DNA of 64,000 nt from Trissonchulus latispiculum (GCA_030248195.1 JASAND010016501.1:1-64000); one strand, 5' to 3'; counted from the first letter of the stretch, positions 34,757 to 47,010 are shown. The notes: a model not told the origin generated them from the letters alone. A program made the numbers and translations.

Positions 34757-37700
34757 ACTTCACGTCACTGTCTGCGTTGTCATGCCCTTCGGGAACTGCT
34801 TCACAGACAATTAATGGTTTTCTGGTTCTAACAATCGTGGGAATTTCGCTTCTTCGTTCTCTCTCAAACGGAAATGGACAGATGTTCTCCTTGTATGCCA
34901 TTGATAACACCGGAGAAGCACGGATTGTGTGTTTCGATAATACCTTCTATGATTCGTTCACCTTGAATGAAACATACAAATTCTCAGGATTGCGAATTAA
35001 AGCTCCGTACACTCCACCAAATCAATCTGGTGCTTCCCTGGCAGGATCATTTGAACTCCTTATGGAGGCTGGAGTAAGTTCATCACACATGTTACACTAA
35101 CCCTGGACTGCACCAACCTAACTTTCAAAATAGCTGTGCAATAGCAGAATACTAAGTTCTATTTGTTAGTTGCTAGTCTTCTGCTATTTTGCAGCTATTA
35201 AGTAACTTTTTTCGTGCAGTCCACAGTTAATGTTTTCATTTTTTACAAGTCCAGATGTTTACCCGTTTCTTGTAGCCAGGAGCATCAGCATATCGTCTTT
35301 CCAGTTTGTAGGTTAAGGGCAAACAAACAAGTACCTCAAACAAACCCTCATCCAATTAAACTTTGAGTGATACTGATAAGTGTGCACAATTGGTGTATAT
35401 TTAGGAAAAACAATAACCCAATAACGGGATACTCTTCATTCCATTGCGTAGCGGTGCTCCCACCACAATACCCAAATTGCTACTACTTTGGTTAAAAGCT
35501 GTACAGGTATACCCCTAGCCCGTTTCGTGGGAGTAGCTCACCGAAACGAATCTGCGTTTGATGGGCCGGCAACCTAAAAACGGCATCCCTTTCACTGTGT
35601 CTCCTCAACAGATAGGTAACGAAACGATAGTATACATACAACTGAGACGATTTTTACTGCGGCTTGACATGGAATCTAAAAAGGTAACAGTTTATAGGTT
35701 TCACTTAAAATGTTCCCTAAATGAACAACCCTTCGCATCTCGGTCTGCCTCGGTTATTGACCCTATTATGTTGTTAAACGGAGAACAGTCTATACATATT
35801 CCTTGGTTTAAGCTTTATCTTTCTTGTCTTCCTCTACATTTACGCAATTCATATATTACAGGTTGCATGGACAGCATTCAACTGTGACTCTATTCCCGTC
35901 CTACCTATGCATCGCACATCCGATCTGAAGACCATGCCCCAGGACACAGCCATCAATGTAGAAGTGTGCGTCTTGGAAATGTCTGAACCACAAGACATAA
36001 CTCCATCCTATAGCACAACTAAAAGATCGTTGAAAACGGTATTAACATCATAACCTATCTTCATATCTATAGATCTCAACATGGTCTCTACTAATGGTTT
36101 TTAGTTTTCTGTTTATTTTAACACAATATACAATTTCTTAACTTACTTCTTTTACAGGTACGTGTGTCCGACAAGAGCATGGTGGAGGTCGAGCTAGCTC
36201 TCTGGGAAGCCTTAACAACACTTCCTTTTACTGTTGGCTCTTGGCTACGTGGTCAGTCTTATTTGGCACTTAATTTATCTATCCTTAAGGTGGTGATTTC
36301 TTTTGGAGACATCAACTTTGAACTCTTATTACTCTTTCATTCCTTGTAGTTAAGTAGCCATTTTATATCAAAATGGAGCTTAACATTTTCTCTTTCTATT
36401 GAATACAGTGAACCTAATTTTAGGTCTAGGAAACTATTTTACTGCATTTTCGAAGTAATTTAATTTTCCAGACTTTCTGCAGACTAAAGTAAATTTTTTC
36501 GGGAGGCTTCGACCACATCAATCGATTACACTGTCAAATAGCTGGGGATCCTTTTTTAATTATTATGAAACCGCTTTTCGTTATAAAGAAGTTAACTAAC
36601 ATGTGTGCGCAACCTGGATTTTGCCAACTTTTCCCAACTTTGAAAAGCTACAACTTTAGCTGCTAAACACTAATCGCTGCAACTAAAAAAGGGTCCCTGG
36701 ATATTTTTGTGTTAAATACGTCCACTAAGTGGCAACCTTTTAGCTTCCATAGTAAATGCTCCACAATCGCAGAAAAAAATTTGTTCATGTTTTTCCAAAA
36801 ACTACATTTTTTATGATAGCAGCTTACGGAGTACCATTTAGAATATTACAATGCCATGAATTATCGGCCCTGACGAGACATTCAAATAGACACCCTTGGT
36901 TTAATTTTACGGCTTCTGTAGCTCAAGAAATGGCAGATTATTTGATTCCTGCAAAAATGACAAGTTTTCAACGCCTAAATAAGGAAATCAGCTATATCTC
37001 ACTGCAGAGAAAAGCTAGAAAACTGCTTCAAAAAGCAAAATTATAGAGCTAAGCATGATCTTTCGAATGAACATAATTATAGCTATGCAGCTGCTAATCT
37101 AATTGTCAAAAACCAGCAGAAACCGCCCTGAACGGAGACGTCGAAATTTGGAAGCTGGATTTCGCGGAGAGTGTTAGAATGCAAAAAGAACTTATTTTGG
37201 AAAGTTTCATCAAATTTCATCTTGATTTCGACCGTAAACCAATAATATGTGCCTAAAACGAATCACCACCTTAAACCTGCTGATTCGCTTTGTGATAACT
37301 TAAATTATCGCTTGGGTGATCTAATTGTGAAAACATCTAAGAGCTCTTCCTACCATAACCTCTTTCAGCTTTGTAAGGCCTTCGCGAAGCCCCCACAATC
37401 GCACTTCAATGTTTACAGATTTTGGTTTAGGCAAATTTTGGTTTATTTCTAAAACTTGCGAACAGCCCGTCGTACGGAATGTATTTATTATCACTTTCAC
37501 ATGCAGCTGTAAAATGTAACTTTTCAAAACATCTTTTCAGCTAGTCCCAATCATACCATATAGCCAATCTTCATATTTAGGGGAACCACACTTGCCTGTT
37601 TTGCAGAAATCCCCTCATTCACACGTTATGGCTAACCTCAAAATTACACACAACGTACATAACTGTAAACCGTACGACACCGTACTGTCTCTACTGCTAC

Positions 37701-40700
37701 TAGACTGTCACCTGCTCTGCACGTTTAGGCTGAAATATCGGGGATTCACAGCCAACACAGTTAACCGTCTGTTTATATGCCTTTGATACAAATGTACTGA
37801 GGTTGCCTAAGCGCCTACCTGAAGTCTAAATTACTCCAAGAGTACATACGAGTGTGACATCTACCAGGTTCTCTGTTTTCAGCTGCAGGTACTTGCTCTG
37901 TTCGCTAACGGCTGATCCCCCGACAAACGTGTACCTAGTGACCCGTCATCTATCATTACCCGGGACACGTTTTTGTATGTTCACTCGACGTTTCTTTACG
38001 TGTTAAAGCTTGAAAACACAACTCCTGCACGCGTCGAAATTGTGTCTGCTTCGACCCCTACAACGCTAAGAAAGCGTTCAAATTCCTTTGACATGAGCAT
38101 ACACGTTTGTGGGGTGGAGGTCAGCCATTAGCAAACAACGCATGTACCTCCTCCTGATAACAGAACTTACCAGCAGCCAACTGTCACACTCTTACCTATT
38201 ATGCACTCTTCATTGCAGCAATATTTAAAGTTTATAACGTTTATATAGATTTTATACAAGCTAAACCAAGACGCTAACCAATTCCTAATTAAAGAAGCTT
38301 GCAATATGCTCCAAATATTAAGACCGACATCTCGTGGAGGGGGTCTCAGCGTCTAAACATTTCACAGCCACTCGTTTTTGGCTAATTAAATACCACAATT
38401 TACGGTAGAAAAATTATATAGCAAGCTTTTTGATATATCACTATGTTGCGTTGAACGAGCTCTTTTGAACAATATTAAAATTAGGTAACTATGTAGAGGC
38501 AATCTCTAAAAAATCCGTTAACAAAGCAAAGCGTTTTCAATACATTATGAAATTGCCATAACTTTCGTGCAAAGCATGTTATAACACCAGTTTTTTCAAA
38601 ACTTGCCTGAACTGATCTCTACTATTTTTATACAATTACAAACATAATAATATAACAATTAACGCTGTACGAGTTCGCTAGTCAACGATAAAGTATTTGA
38701 TCTTGCCAAACAGCCCGTTTTTGAAAACTCTGAGCTTTGCATGTTTACACGATGAGATGTCCCTCCCATTTCTACCTTACGGTTTCCAGCCTATTGCAAC
38801 ATTATTATAATAGGAAAACATCAGTGTATTACCAAGAGTCCATAATTTATTCCTTATTATTATAGAAGAAGAGTAAGCCACTAGAGGGCTCCTCTTCTTG
38901 GCATTGCGTAACGGTGCTCCGACCACAATACGCGAATGTTCCTCCGTTTGGTGGGGGGGTCGACGAGCGTACCCCCTCCCCGTTTGGTGGGGGGGTATGC
39001 AAAAGGGGTCCCCGTTTGGTGGGGGGGTAGGCAGAATGGGGTCCCCGTTTGGGGGGGGTCGCCAAGTTAGGCTAAGATTGGATGAATCTGATTGGCTGTT
39101 GGCGACCCCCCCACCAAACGGGGACCTCTTTTGTCTACCCCCCCACCAAACGGGGACCCCTTTTACATACCCCCCACCAAACGGGGACCTCTTTTGTCTA
39201 CCCCCCACCAAACGGGGACCCATTTGCGAATAGAACAAAAACTACCGTAATCCTCTGCTCTACCCCCCCACCAAACGGGGAGGGGGTCTCTGCAATCTGA
39301 TTGGCTGTTGGCTACCCCCCCACCAAACGGGGACCTCTTTTCTGCTACCCCACCCCCCACCAAACGGAGAGGGGGTTTGCTTTGTCGAAGAGAGCTACCC
39401 CCCCACCAAACGGGGGAACATTCGCGTATTGTGGTCGGAGCACCGTTACGCAATGCCAAGAAGAGGAGCCCTCTAGTGGCTTACTCTTCTTCTTATATAT
39501 AGTGCAATTATGCACTCTTGGTATTACTCTTCCTATTATAAACTCTTCATTACATCTATGACGTTACCTCCCATGACATATTAGGGGAGGCCAAGCTACC
39601 GTCGTTAAACGCCGTTTATACGAGATTTAACTTAATTGTTTTCTATAGAGAAAGCAGCTAATACTATTGAAATCCACTTATCAGGCATACTGTACCTCAG
39701 TAACCAATGTGCACGTTCACTCCATTAATTCACAACTATGACCTCAGCCATCGACTTCGCTAACTGGTGCTTCTTTATTAAATACATTATTTGCCTGTAC
39801 TTTTATATTACAGTCATTGGCGGCCGCGTAAAGAAGTATCGAAATCAGCAAAAGATTTCTTCTAACTTTCACACCTTCATTAATATCATTCAGCCGCCGC
39901 CTGGTGCAGATCACCTGAATTTTGATCAAACCATTTCACAGTCAAAGTTAACAGTTCCTGATGCAGTGCTCACCTGCAAAGTGGTATCCTCTTCTGATCT
40001 GATCTTCTACGGGTAATACCTATGTTTCATTCTATACTACTACAGACCGCTACTAGGCCCTGAGCCCTATCAAAGCCCGGAGGCTGCTACCACAATAGCC
40101 CCAATACCCAGGCTCGCTCCTGGCGCGCTTCAAATAGCCGGGCCCCATAATAGGCCCGCACTCCGAAGACCGGCCCGCTACTAAGCCCGGCTCAAAGCCC
40201 GGGCAGCACAGAGTCCCAGACTCGCTAACTGACCCCGGCAGGCAGGATGAGCCGGCCCGGTGAGCCAGGCAGGCCCGATGAGCCCGGTAAGCCCGGTGGG
40301 CCCGGCAGCCCGGCAAGCCCGCAGGAAACTAACTGGAAACCAATGGAGCTTACCCAATTACTTGCCTACCGTAACCGTATTCTTTAAACCACCACCCCCC
40401 CCCAAAACTGAGACGGACTTTTCTTGTCAAATCTCCCCCCCAATAACGGGAAAACATTCAAATACTGTAGCTACAGCAACATTACGCAGTCCTATTATTA
40501 TAATCTCTCTAGTTAATCTTCTTGTTCTAAGTATTTCATGTATACAATCTTAATATCTTCTTTTTAGTACTAATGCTTTACACGCTACCTACTCTTTCCT
40601 CTTTCAGACAATGCCCTGCATGCCGCACACAAGTATCTTTGGATCCTTCCACTGTGAATGCTCACAAATCCTATAAGCATGATACGTCTAATTGTGGTCA

Positions 40701-41420
40701 ATGGTTTCCAATGAGCAATTTCCGCTTCGGAATACGAGCTAAAGTTTCACTTACACAGATAAACAACGATCAAACTGAGTCTGCATTGGGCGAGTTCATG
40801 GGTTAGTATCTTATGACATTTTACAACTATATCCTACCTATACAGTAACTACCATTTGTCGACAACACAGTAACATCAAGAGTGTATTATAGTAACATCA
40901 TGAAACTCTTACACTTGCATGTAGAAATCATGCTAGGTATGCTCGGTTCATTTGCTTTTCATTCCAGCATAAACACTCCTCTCCCTTATAAGAGCGAAAA
41001 CTACGCTCACACCTTAATGCTGCTCACCTGACTGCAGCTACTACTGACTACCAATATTACTGGAAATCCACGGAATAAATGCGAGTATACATGCTCTGCC
41101 CTACCATCGACGCCTACACTAAATACTACTGACCTTAGTGCACCGAGGTATCGTTACCACTTCTACCGTATATACGTTCATACTGTTAACTTTATACTCT
41201 TGCAGCTTTCGATTCAGCCTGTTCTGAATTGTTCGGAATCAGCTACACGGACGTTCGCAAGGATGCATCTCTACTACAGTCTGAAGTATCGAAGGCTTTC
41301 CGTAACCAGTTTGCCATAAAAACCAATGCTGCCAAAATCGAATACATCAAACGCCTCGATCCTGAAACGGATGATGAAAACACCGATTCAGCAAGCGATA
41401 CCGATTCATCCGCCACCTGA
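34757..41420 (+). CDS. Helitron-encoded RPA70-like single-strand DNA-binding protein
   Basis: Exons 34757-35073, 35862-36038, 36158-36251, 39814-40012, 40608-40801, 41206-41420, plus the start exon 29377-29398. All introns are GT-AG and in phase, totalling 1218 bases or 405 residues. It would coat single strands during rolling-circle transposition. Exon 1 resembles RPA70 OB fold A (MFSLYAIDNTGEARIVCFD). Exons 2-4 resemble fold B (NVEVCVLEMSEP, VSDKSMVEVELALWEAL, GGRVKKYRNQQKIS). Exons 5-6 resemble fold C with a zinc ribbon (CPACRTQV...HDTSNCGQWF) and an acidic tail (DDENTDSASDTDSS). The N-terminal protein-interaction domain of cellular RPA70 is absent. The body has no in-frame ATG before fold A, so it needs an upstream exon. 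The first intron would contain the whole Rep/helicase gene. Confidence 0.85.
35430..35570. repeat. Diverged partial copy of the 38830-39533 family
   Basis: CATTGCGTAGCGGTGCTCC...CCACAATACCCAAA parallels the arm of the element at 38830-39533, followed by decayed CCCGTTTCGTGGG motifs. It lies in an RPA intron. Confidence 0.55.
37837..38211. mobile_element. 375-bp TIR element, CAAGAGTACATAAT family
   Basis: Left end CAAGAGTACATACGAGTGTG and right end CACACTCTTACC...TATGCACTCTT are inverses. Further in, CGCTAACGGCTGATCCCCC pairs with the GGTCAGCCATTAGC stretch near 38120. It is in the large RPA intron and has no coding capacity. Confidence 0.75.
38830..39533. mobile_element. 704-bp TIR element filled with CCCCCCACCAAACGGGG
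   Basis: Ends TACCAAGAGTCCATAATT and AATTATGCACTCTTGGTA are inverses. Inner arms (GCATTGCGTAACGGTGCTCC and its inverse) are perfect over about 70 bp. The interior holds about 14 copies of CCCCCCACCAAACGGGG in both orientations. Long frames on both strands are translated repeat. Inserted in the RPA intron. Confidence 0.9.
40050..40330. repeat. GCCCGG-rich repeat in RPA intron
   Basis: About 280 bp of GC-rich sequence with many AGCCCGG and CCCGGTAAGCCCGG motifs, sharply different from the AT-rich surroundings and like the motif-filled MITEs elsewhere. Ends and target duplication not resolved. Confidence 0.6.
40385..40500. repeat. Diverged end fragment of the 38830-39533 family
   Basis: Read inverted: ACTGCGTAATGTTGC, then TTTGAATGTTTTCCCGTT and a C/G run, parallel to the 38830-39533 arm. 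Confidence 0.5.
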
Positions 41421-42640
41421 TATCCTGCCCTCCTTTCTGGGAAGTTTCCTCCAATAATCCATTAAAATTTTCCCCAATCTTTCATATATATTTGTTTCTC
41501 TATTTAGTTCATCAACTTTTCTTATATGTTCCGTTTCATTCTTCCTGAATAATTACTTGTTTGTATTGATGGCAACTCTTGGCTATCCATATTCTTTATA
41601 TATTTCATTATTTTCTGCTTCTTTTCAATTTGTCAATGCTCATCATGACATCACATTACTTTCTATAATCTGTTTATTCTGCTATTGTCGTCATTTTAGA
41701 CTTCTACCATTTACATTTTGTTAATTGTTACTTTCAGTATATATTATTTTTGCTATTGTTCCTATTTCTATGTTACTCCATACTATTATTCAATATCCAT
41801 TATGTTATATGTTATTTGTTTTCTTTATGTTCCAAATAAATAAATATATGCCTTCCTTTAGCAGGTTAGTACTACAAATAAATAAATTAGAAGTTTAAAA
41901 TAAATAACACTCACACTCCACATACTTAATATTAACTCAAGATGGACACTATATCGTAGAGGCTCACCATTCATAACATTAGCCACATTTGAACTACTCA
42001 CTTCAAAATCTATATTACTACAGTTTAAAACCTTTCGTATCACTCTAAAACTACATTTCACTATCTACATTACTTTCACTTTCCCAACTTATTTGAGTAG
42101 GGTAAGCTGAAAGTGCGACTTCCTTTTAATCTGATCTTCTAGGTGGCATGCTGTGCGCCTTCTGAACCTACTTTCACTTTTCCACCTTGCTTGCGCAAAA
42201 AGTACTGCTTTTGGCAATCTGAAAATACTATAGTTAGCAATTTTTGGAAATTCTGAAAAAAACTTCACTTTTACAGATTGGGTAAGTTGGGTGATTTCGG
42301 CGAGTTGACAAAAACAAAGATTTAAACCTAGCAGAAACAATTTACATTATGTACACCTTGGTGAAGTTGAATGTATACTTGGACCCTTCTACACGTCAGC
42401 TACAGACCCTCTCATGCTTTGTCAATTTCATCCCCTACTCTATCCGTTTACATTTTACCATAAAATCATCACAGCTCAACGAAGGAATCATACCCCTTTT
42501 GGGGTCAACTTGTGAAATGAAAACTTGAACGTAAACGTATTACTTCTGAACGAAAATCATCTATAATTTTAATGGTTTGTGGCGTAGAAAAGTATTGATA
42601 ATGGATGAAACTTCATAGAAATCGGTGTGAGTCGAATACT
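41421..42640. other. Probable Helitron 3' region and spacer
   Basis: AT-rich. Possible poly-A signals (AAATAAATAAATA near 41835) follow the RPA stop. No hairpin-plus-CTRR end could be identified. No gene recognised. Confidence 0.4.
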
Positions 42641-42657
42641 TGACTTATGTAGCCCCT

Positions 42658-43455
42658 TCAAGGTTTGTGGTGATGTAATTTTCTCAAATTTTGACCATTT
42701 GAATTTTGAATCTCTCTCTCTCTCAGTGGACTGGTTTCTCTACCAATTCTGTGTCTGTAGGAGACCAACAGGTAGCAGTGGCCACCAGAACGTAATTGGG
42801 ACAGAATACGTCTCTGGCTCATCGACAGCCCGGACTCCTTATCGTTCGGTAGATTATTCAGGGACGAATTGACCAACAAAACAAAAGCATTGCTGATTCT
42901 CAGTCTCCAATCTGTTCGAGATCTTCTTCTCAGCAGGCAATTCAGTGTGCCCACGTCGATTTTTGCTTCATCCTGGGGTAATAGCGACGCATCTTTCGCT
43001 ATCTGATCGGCTTTTTCATTTCCAATGATTTCAGTTGTCCCCGGACCCATTCAAAGGAGACCAGGCCATCTAAGTCATACAGCAATCTCCAGATCTCAGA
43101 TTCCAGCTCAGAGCTTGCAAAAGCTGGGCCTCGCTTCAGCTTTTCTAGCTCAGATTTCGAGTCCGTCAGTATTTTGAGAAGATCCATTCCTCTATGGACA
43201 CTTCTGTATTCATGGTACCAGGTGAGGGCCAGCTTTATGGCAAAGAGCCCTGCTCTAAAGCTGGAACAATGTTTTCCAGCAGGGTGCTTGAGTTCCAGCT
43301 CCTCTTCAGAAGCCCTCAGAATATATACTTCGGCTCCTCCATTTTCTGTGCCGGCACTCGGCAGTAGCCGAGCTATCCGTCAAGGCCAGGATCAGAGATT
43401 CTGTTTTAGGAATTATGCCCACTCCGTTGCTGTTGATATTAATGGTGGGCACTAG
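42658..43455 (-). pseudogene. LINE RNase H domain, frameshifted
   Basis: NGGAEVYI, then SFRAGLFAIKLALTWYHEYR (the usual acidic residue is Gly here), then LKILTDSKSELE (Asp present, near 43160), then a frameshift and GNEKADQIAKDA (Asp present). After this comes a Cys/His stretch (GGHCYLLVSYRHRIG) typical of the LINE tail. Confidence 0.88.
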
Positions 43456-43859
43456 TTCCCATGGCGGTTTGGGACGAACTGATAGCCTGGATTCAAGAGG
43501 AGAGTTCTGGAGCTTCTGGAAAATTGCTGAACTTTCTGCGTAGCTCCTCCACGAATTGACTGACTTGAGGCGTGGTCTAATATACTGACGGGCCGACTAC
43601 ACCCTGAGGTTATTGGCTGGCAGAGACAATGAGTTGTAGTATGCAGTGAGAGATTTTTGCATAAATATGCTTTTGATTGGTGCCAGGCCTGCTTTCAAAA
43701 GAACTCGATCAGTCGGAGCAGTAGCAGTGCAACCAGAGATCAGCCTCGCTGCCCGGCTGTGGCAGACCTCCAGTTTTTGGAGATTGGATTTAGCAACTGA
43801 CGGACCCCAGGCCCCAGCAGCATATTCTGCCAGGAATCAGAAGAAGGTCAGGTACACAG

Positions 43860-46067
43860 TGCGCAGGTTACTTTTATCCATTCCCCACGACCGCCCAGAG
43901 GGCACCGAGTACTTTCATTCTAGAGCTGATTCTCCTGGCTATCTTCTCCACATGTTGTTTGAAGGATAGTTTTCTGTCGAAAACTATGCCTAGGAATGTG
44001 GGGTGAGCGTTGAAAGGCAGCACCCGACCTTTATATGGCACAACACAGCTACATACTTTGGCCTGATGTGGGTCGGTCGTAAAGAGAGTAGATTCGCATT
44101 TGTCCACATTAATGGACATTTTCGACTTGGCTGCCCACTCAGCCAGCGCTGTCATTGCATTCGCCAATTATCTGTCTGCTTGTTCCACTTTGCTATGGCT
44201 GGCCCAGACTGCTAGATCATCAGCAAACAGACTGACACCAATTCCACGTGGTAGTGTAGAGGCTAGATCATTGATGAACACCACAAATAGTAGTAGTGAG
44301 TGACAGTACTCATCCCTGTGGGACCATACATGTGCTTGGGGGGGGTTAGGTTGGGTTGGGTTGGGTTTCACCCCCCTCCCAGACCTGGAGCTCACCCCCC
44401 CCCAGAGGGGTCCCTCACCACCATACCTGAACGGGAGGCCAAATTTCACTGACCCTTGTGGAAGCAAATTTGGGTACCCCTTGTGAGAGCGATTTTTCTT
44501 AGGGGTACTTTTGAAGGCGATTTTTAAGCGATTTTTGCTATTTGTTAACAAAAACAGCTATTTTTTAGCAAAAACGTAATTTTTGGAAGTTTTTTTCGAA
44601 AAAATAGTGATTTTAAGTTAAAAATTCCGGCGAAGCCGGAAAATTTTTGCAAATTTTAGTAGTAAAACCTATTTTTTGGGCAATTTTCTTACCCCTTGTG
44701 GCCAATTTTCTTACCCCTTGTGGGAGCAATTTTGCGACCTCTTGTGGGCAACTTTGATGAGGGGGGGGAAATTTCCCCCCCTTGTCCACCTGTGCTCACC
44801 ACCCCAGAATCCGGATTTTTCCGGTTTTTTTGGGCAAAAACCGGAAAATCCGGTTTTCGGGGTTCCTTCGGCCGCCGGCTCACCCCCCCCCCTCTCCAGA
44901 ATTTCCCCTCCTGCACATGTCTGTGTGGGACTCCAGCTTTCAGAAGCCTATATCTGCTGTGTGTACACTTTACTGGTACCCGAGCTCTTCTGTCCGACAG
45001 ATATTGCTTGATCCAGAGTAGATATTTCAGTGGCTGCTTTGCGTCAGCCAGTTTCTGAATTATCCCCGGCCGCCTGTATCAAATACTCTAGAGAGTTCTA
45101 TCAGCGCCATCACTATGCGTTGAGGATGCCTGCTCTAGAAACTAAACTGTCCGCCACATGCTGGGTGGTGCGCATTACTTGATCTTCAGGTGAATGGAGA
45201 CTTCTGTACCCTGCTTGCTCTTCTGAGAAAAAATTTGATGACTCCAAAAAATAATTCAGCCGCTCCTTTATGATTCGTTTCAGTGCCTTAGGTTGATCAG
45301 CATTTCGGGGCAGTTATCATCTGCTCCAGGAACCTTCTCAGGGTGCAGAGAGCTAAGAGCAGAATTCAGTGCAGCCATCGTCAAATCAGAGCAGTTCCGA
45401 GGGGCAAGCGATAGACGCTGACTATTTAATTTTGCTCGAATCATTCTTTTCCTCCGTCTATCATTCTTGTCCTCTTTGAGCCTGCTATCGCCGAAAATTC
45501 GCGGCAGAATAACTCGGCCTTTTGTCTATCAGTGGAGTAGATTTTGCCACTTTTACTGAGAGCTGAGAAGTTGGGCATAGATTTTCTTCCATCAATGGAT
45601 CTGATTGTGTTGCAGACTCTTTTAGGATCCGAGACAGCACTGAGATTAGATGCTGTTTTCTTCCGCCACTCAGAGTTTTTGCTGATTATCAGAGCTGAGG
45701 TCTCCCGACTTGTGCGTATCCAGTGCTTCCTCGACTCTTCGTCCAGATGTGCCAGGTTTCTGGCTTCCTTTCGTCGTTGAATTGCAGCAGCAACGTCTTC
45801 GTTCCACCGCGGTTTGGGCTTGATCCGTCTTCCCTTCGGTATAGCTATTTTGGCCGCATGGATAATGGCAGTTGACAAAATTTTGTTGGCTGAGTGGACG
45901 TTTGTAGTACGATAGAAATCAGATGTTTCTATTTTGCTATCCACTGCATTCTTCAACTTTGTCCAGTCAGCCTTTCTACACGCCAACTTGTTTGGTAACG
46001 GAGGAGCTGCAGCTGGTTGTTGATTCAGGTTGACAGTTAATAGGATTGGAAGATGATCCAATCCCAT
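43860..46067 (-). pseudogene. LINE reverse transcriptase, interrupted
   Basis: The N-terminal part (45441-46067) runs from GLDHLPI through a Lys/Arg-rich connector. Next, near 45300-45420, comes SSLHPEKVPGADDNCPE, a typical early RT motif. The catalytic palm is FINDLASTL...SLFADDLAVWAS (FADD near 44213-44227), followed by FNAHPTFLGIVFDRKLSFKQHV. The element at 44328-44920 sits just before the palm within the VPQG-type motif. Confidence 0.88.
44328..44920. mobile_element. 593-bp element inserted in the LINE reverse transcriptase
   Basis: Bounded by inverse 8-mers ACATGTGC and GCACATGT. Outside it CTGTGGGAC and CTGTGTGGGAC repeat, as expected of a target duplication. The interior has GGTTGGGTTGGG, CCTTGTGG repeats and the perfect hairpin TTCCGGCGAAGCCGGAA (44625-44641). 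Part of it (CCATACCTGAACGGGAGG...CCAAATTTCACTG) recurs inverted at about 62400-62470. Confidence 0.75.
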
Positions 46068-46080
46068 ATCAGATCCGACT

Positions 46081-47010
46081 TCTCAGGAAATTCTACCCTC
46101 ACAGAATGAGTGATAGAATGTCAAATCCGGTGCTCCATTACATCCAGTTATATCTTTACGGGTAGGGCTGCCTTCTTTGTTCAGTATCATCTCCGTTCCT
46201 GATGTTCATTCCTCGATTAATTCACCCTGGCCATTCCGGGCAACTCGGCTATCCCATGCAGCCGCATGAGCGTTAAAGTCGCTCAGAATTGGACTTTTGG
46301 GGTTGTTTGGAAGGTAGTCCGGGTTTAAATTATCTATTCTGTCATCATCCACAGCACGCCGAATGGGTGCGCAGTAGACATTTGTTACCTCCAGCTCCTG
46401 TTCTCGTTTCCTGCCGGGAACATAGATTGAGCAGGTCATAGTTTCCGTGATCGCGTCATCTGGGACACATGGCCTCATATCCTGGATTCGGTAGCTGACA
46501 CCATCACGGACGGCAATGGACAGGCCGCCTCCAGCGGCCGGTCCAGTATTAGCTTGCCTGGGCCGATTTCTAGATCTAGCTTGAACTGCCCTTCGCCCAG
46601 CTTGGTTTCTTGCAGTGCAAGGACATCTATAGGGTTCCCATTGCTCTGCTGGTCGAGGAGGAATATTTCCACTTCTACTTTTCTGTTTCGGAGACTGCTG
46701 CCATTCCATTGCGTTATTCTGATGCAGCCTCTGCGGCTCTTCCCCTGTGGCTGCGGTGCGGTAGGGCATCTGGCTGGGGAGGGTGCAGGCACCACGGCAG
46801 GCTGCTGAATGAGGGTTTCGGGCGGTTCACAGCTACTGCAGTTCCATCGATCATGTGCGCCGTATCATATCGTTTGATAGCTTCTAACGAAAGGGTAGTG
46901 CAAGTTCTATGGAATCATCTCTCACACGTGGAGCAGCTAATTGACCACACTTTCCAAGAGACGTTTCTGCCACATGACCCACAGGGCCACGTTTCCGGTT
47001 GGTCTCTGGT
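46081..47010 (-). pseudogene. LINE PHD-like finger and AP endonuclease, broken
   Basis: Near 46870-47000 the minus strand encodes C-x2-C...SCSTCER, a stop, then FHRTC: a PHD-like Cys/His finger with its Trp codon mutated to TGA. The endonuclease follows: RITQWNGSSL and VLALQETKLGE in one frame, then after a frameshift GGGLSIAVRDGVSY, ELEVTNVYCAPIRR and SDFNAHAAAWDS. After another stop it reaches GLDHLPILL, the domain's C-terminal SDHLPI-type motif. Confidence 0.88.

Larger units (their letters stand above)
29377..41420 (+). mobile_element. Autonomous Helitron encoding Rep/helicase and RPA
   Basis: Rolling-circle transposon. Both proteins are open from end to end, suggesting recent activity. 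The span given is first start codon to last stop codon; true termini (5' TC, 3' hairpin and CTRR, insertion between A and T) were not located. The 3.56-kb RPA intron has itself been hit by small TIR elements (37837-38211, 38830-39533). Confidence 0.9.

Noticed and set aside
36756..37046. 96-residue frame in the RPA intron
   Set aside because: No recognisable family, and part of its DNA recurs at the window end, so it is probably repeat sequence.
38777..39561. Overlapping frames of 70-150 residues on both strands
   Set aside because: All arise from CCCCCCACCAAACGGGG repeats and mirror-image arms of one TIR element.
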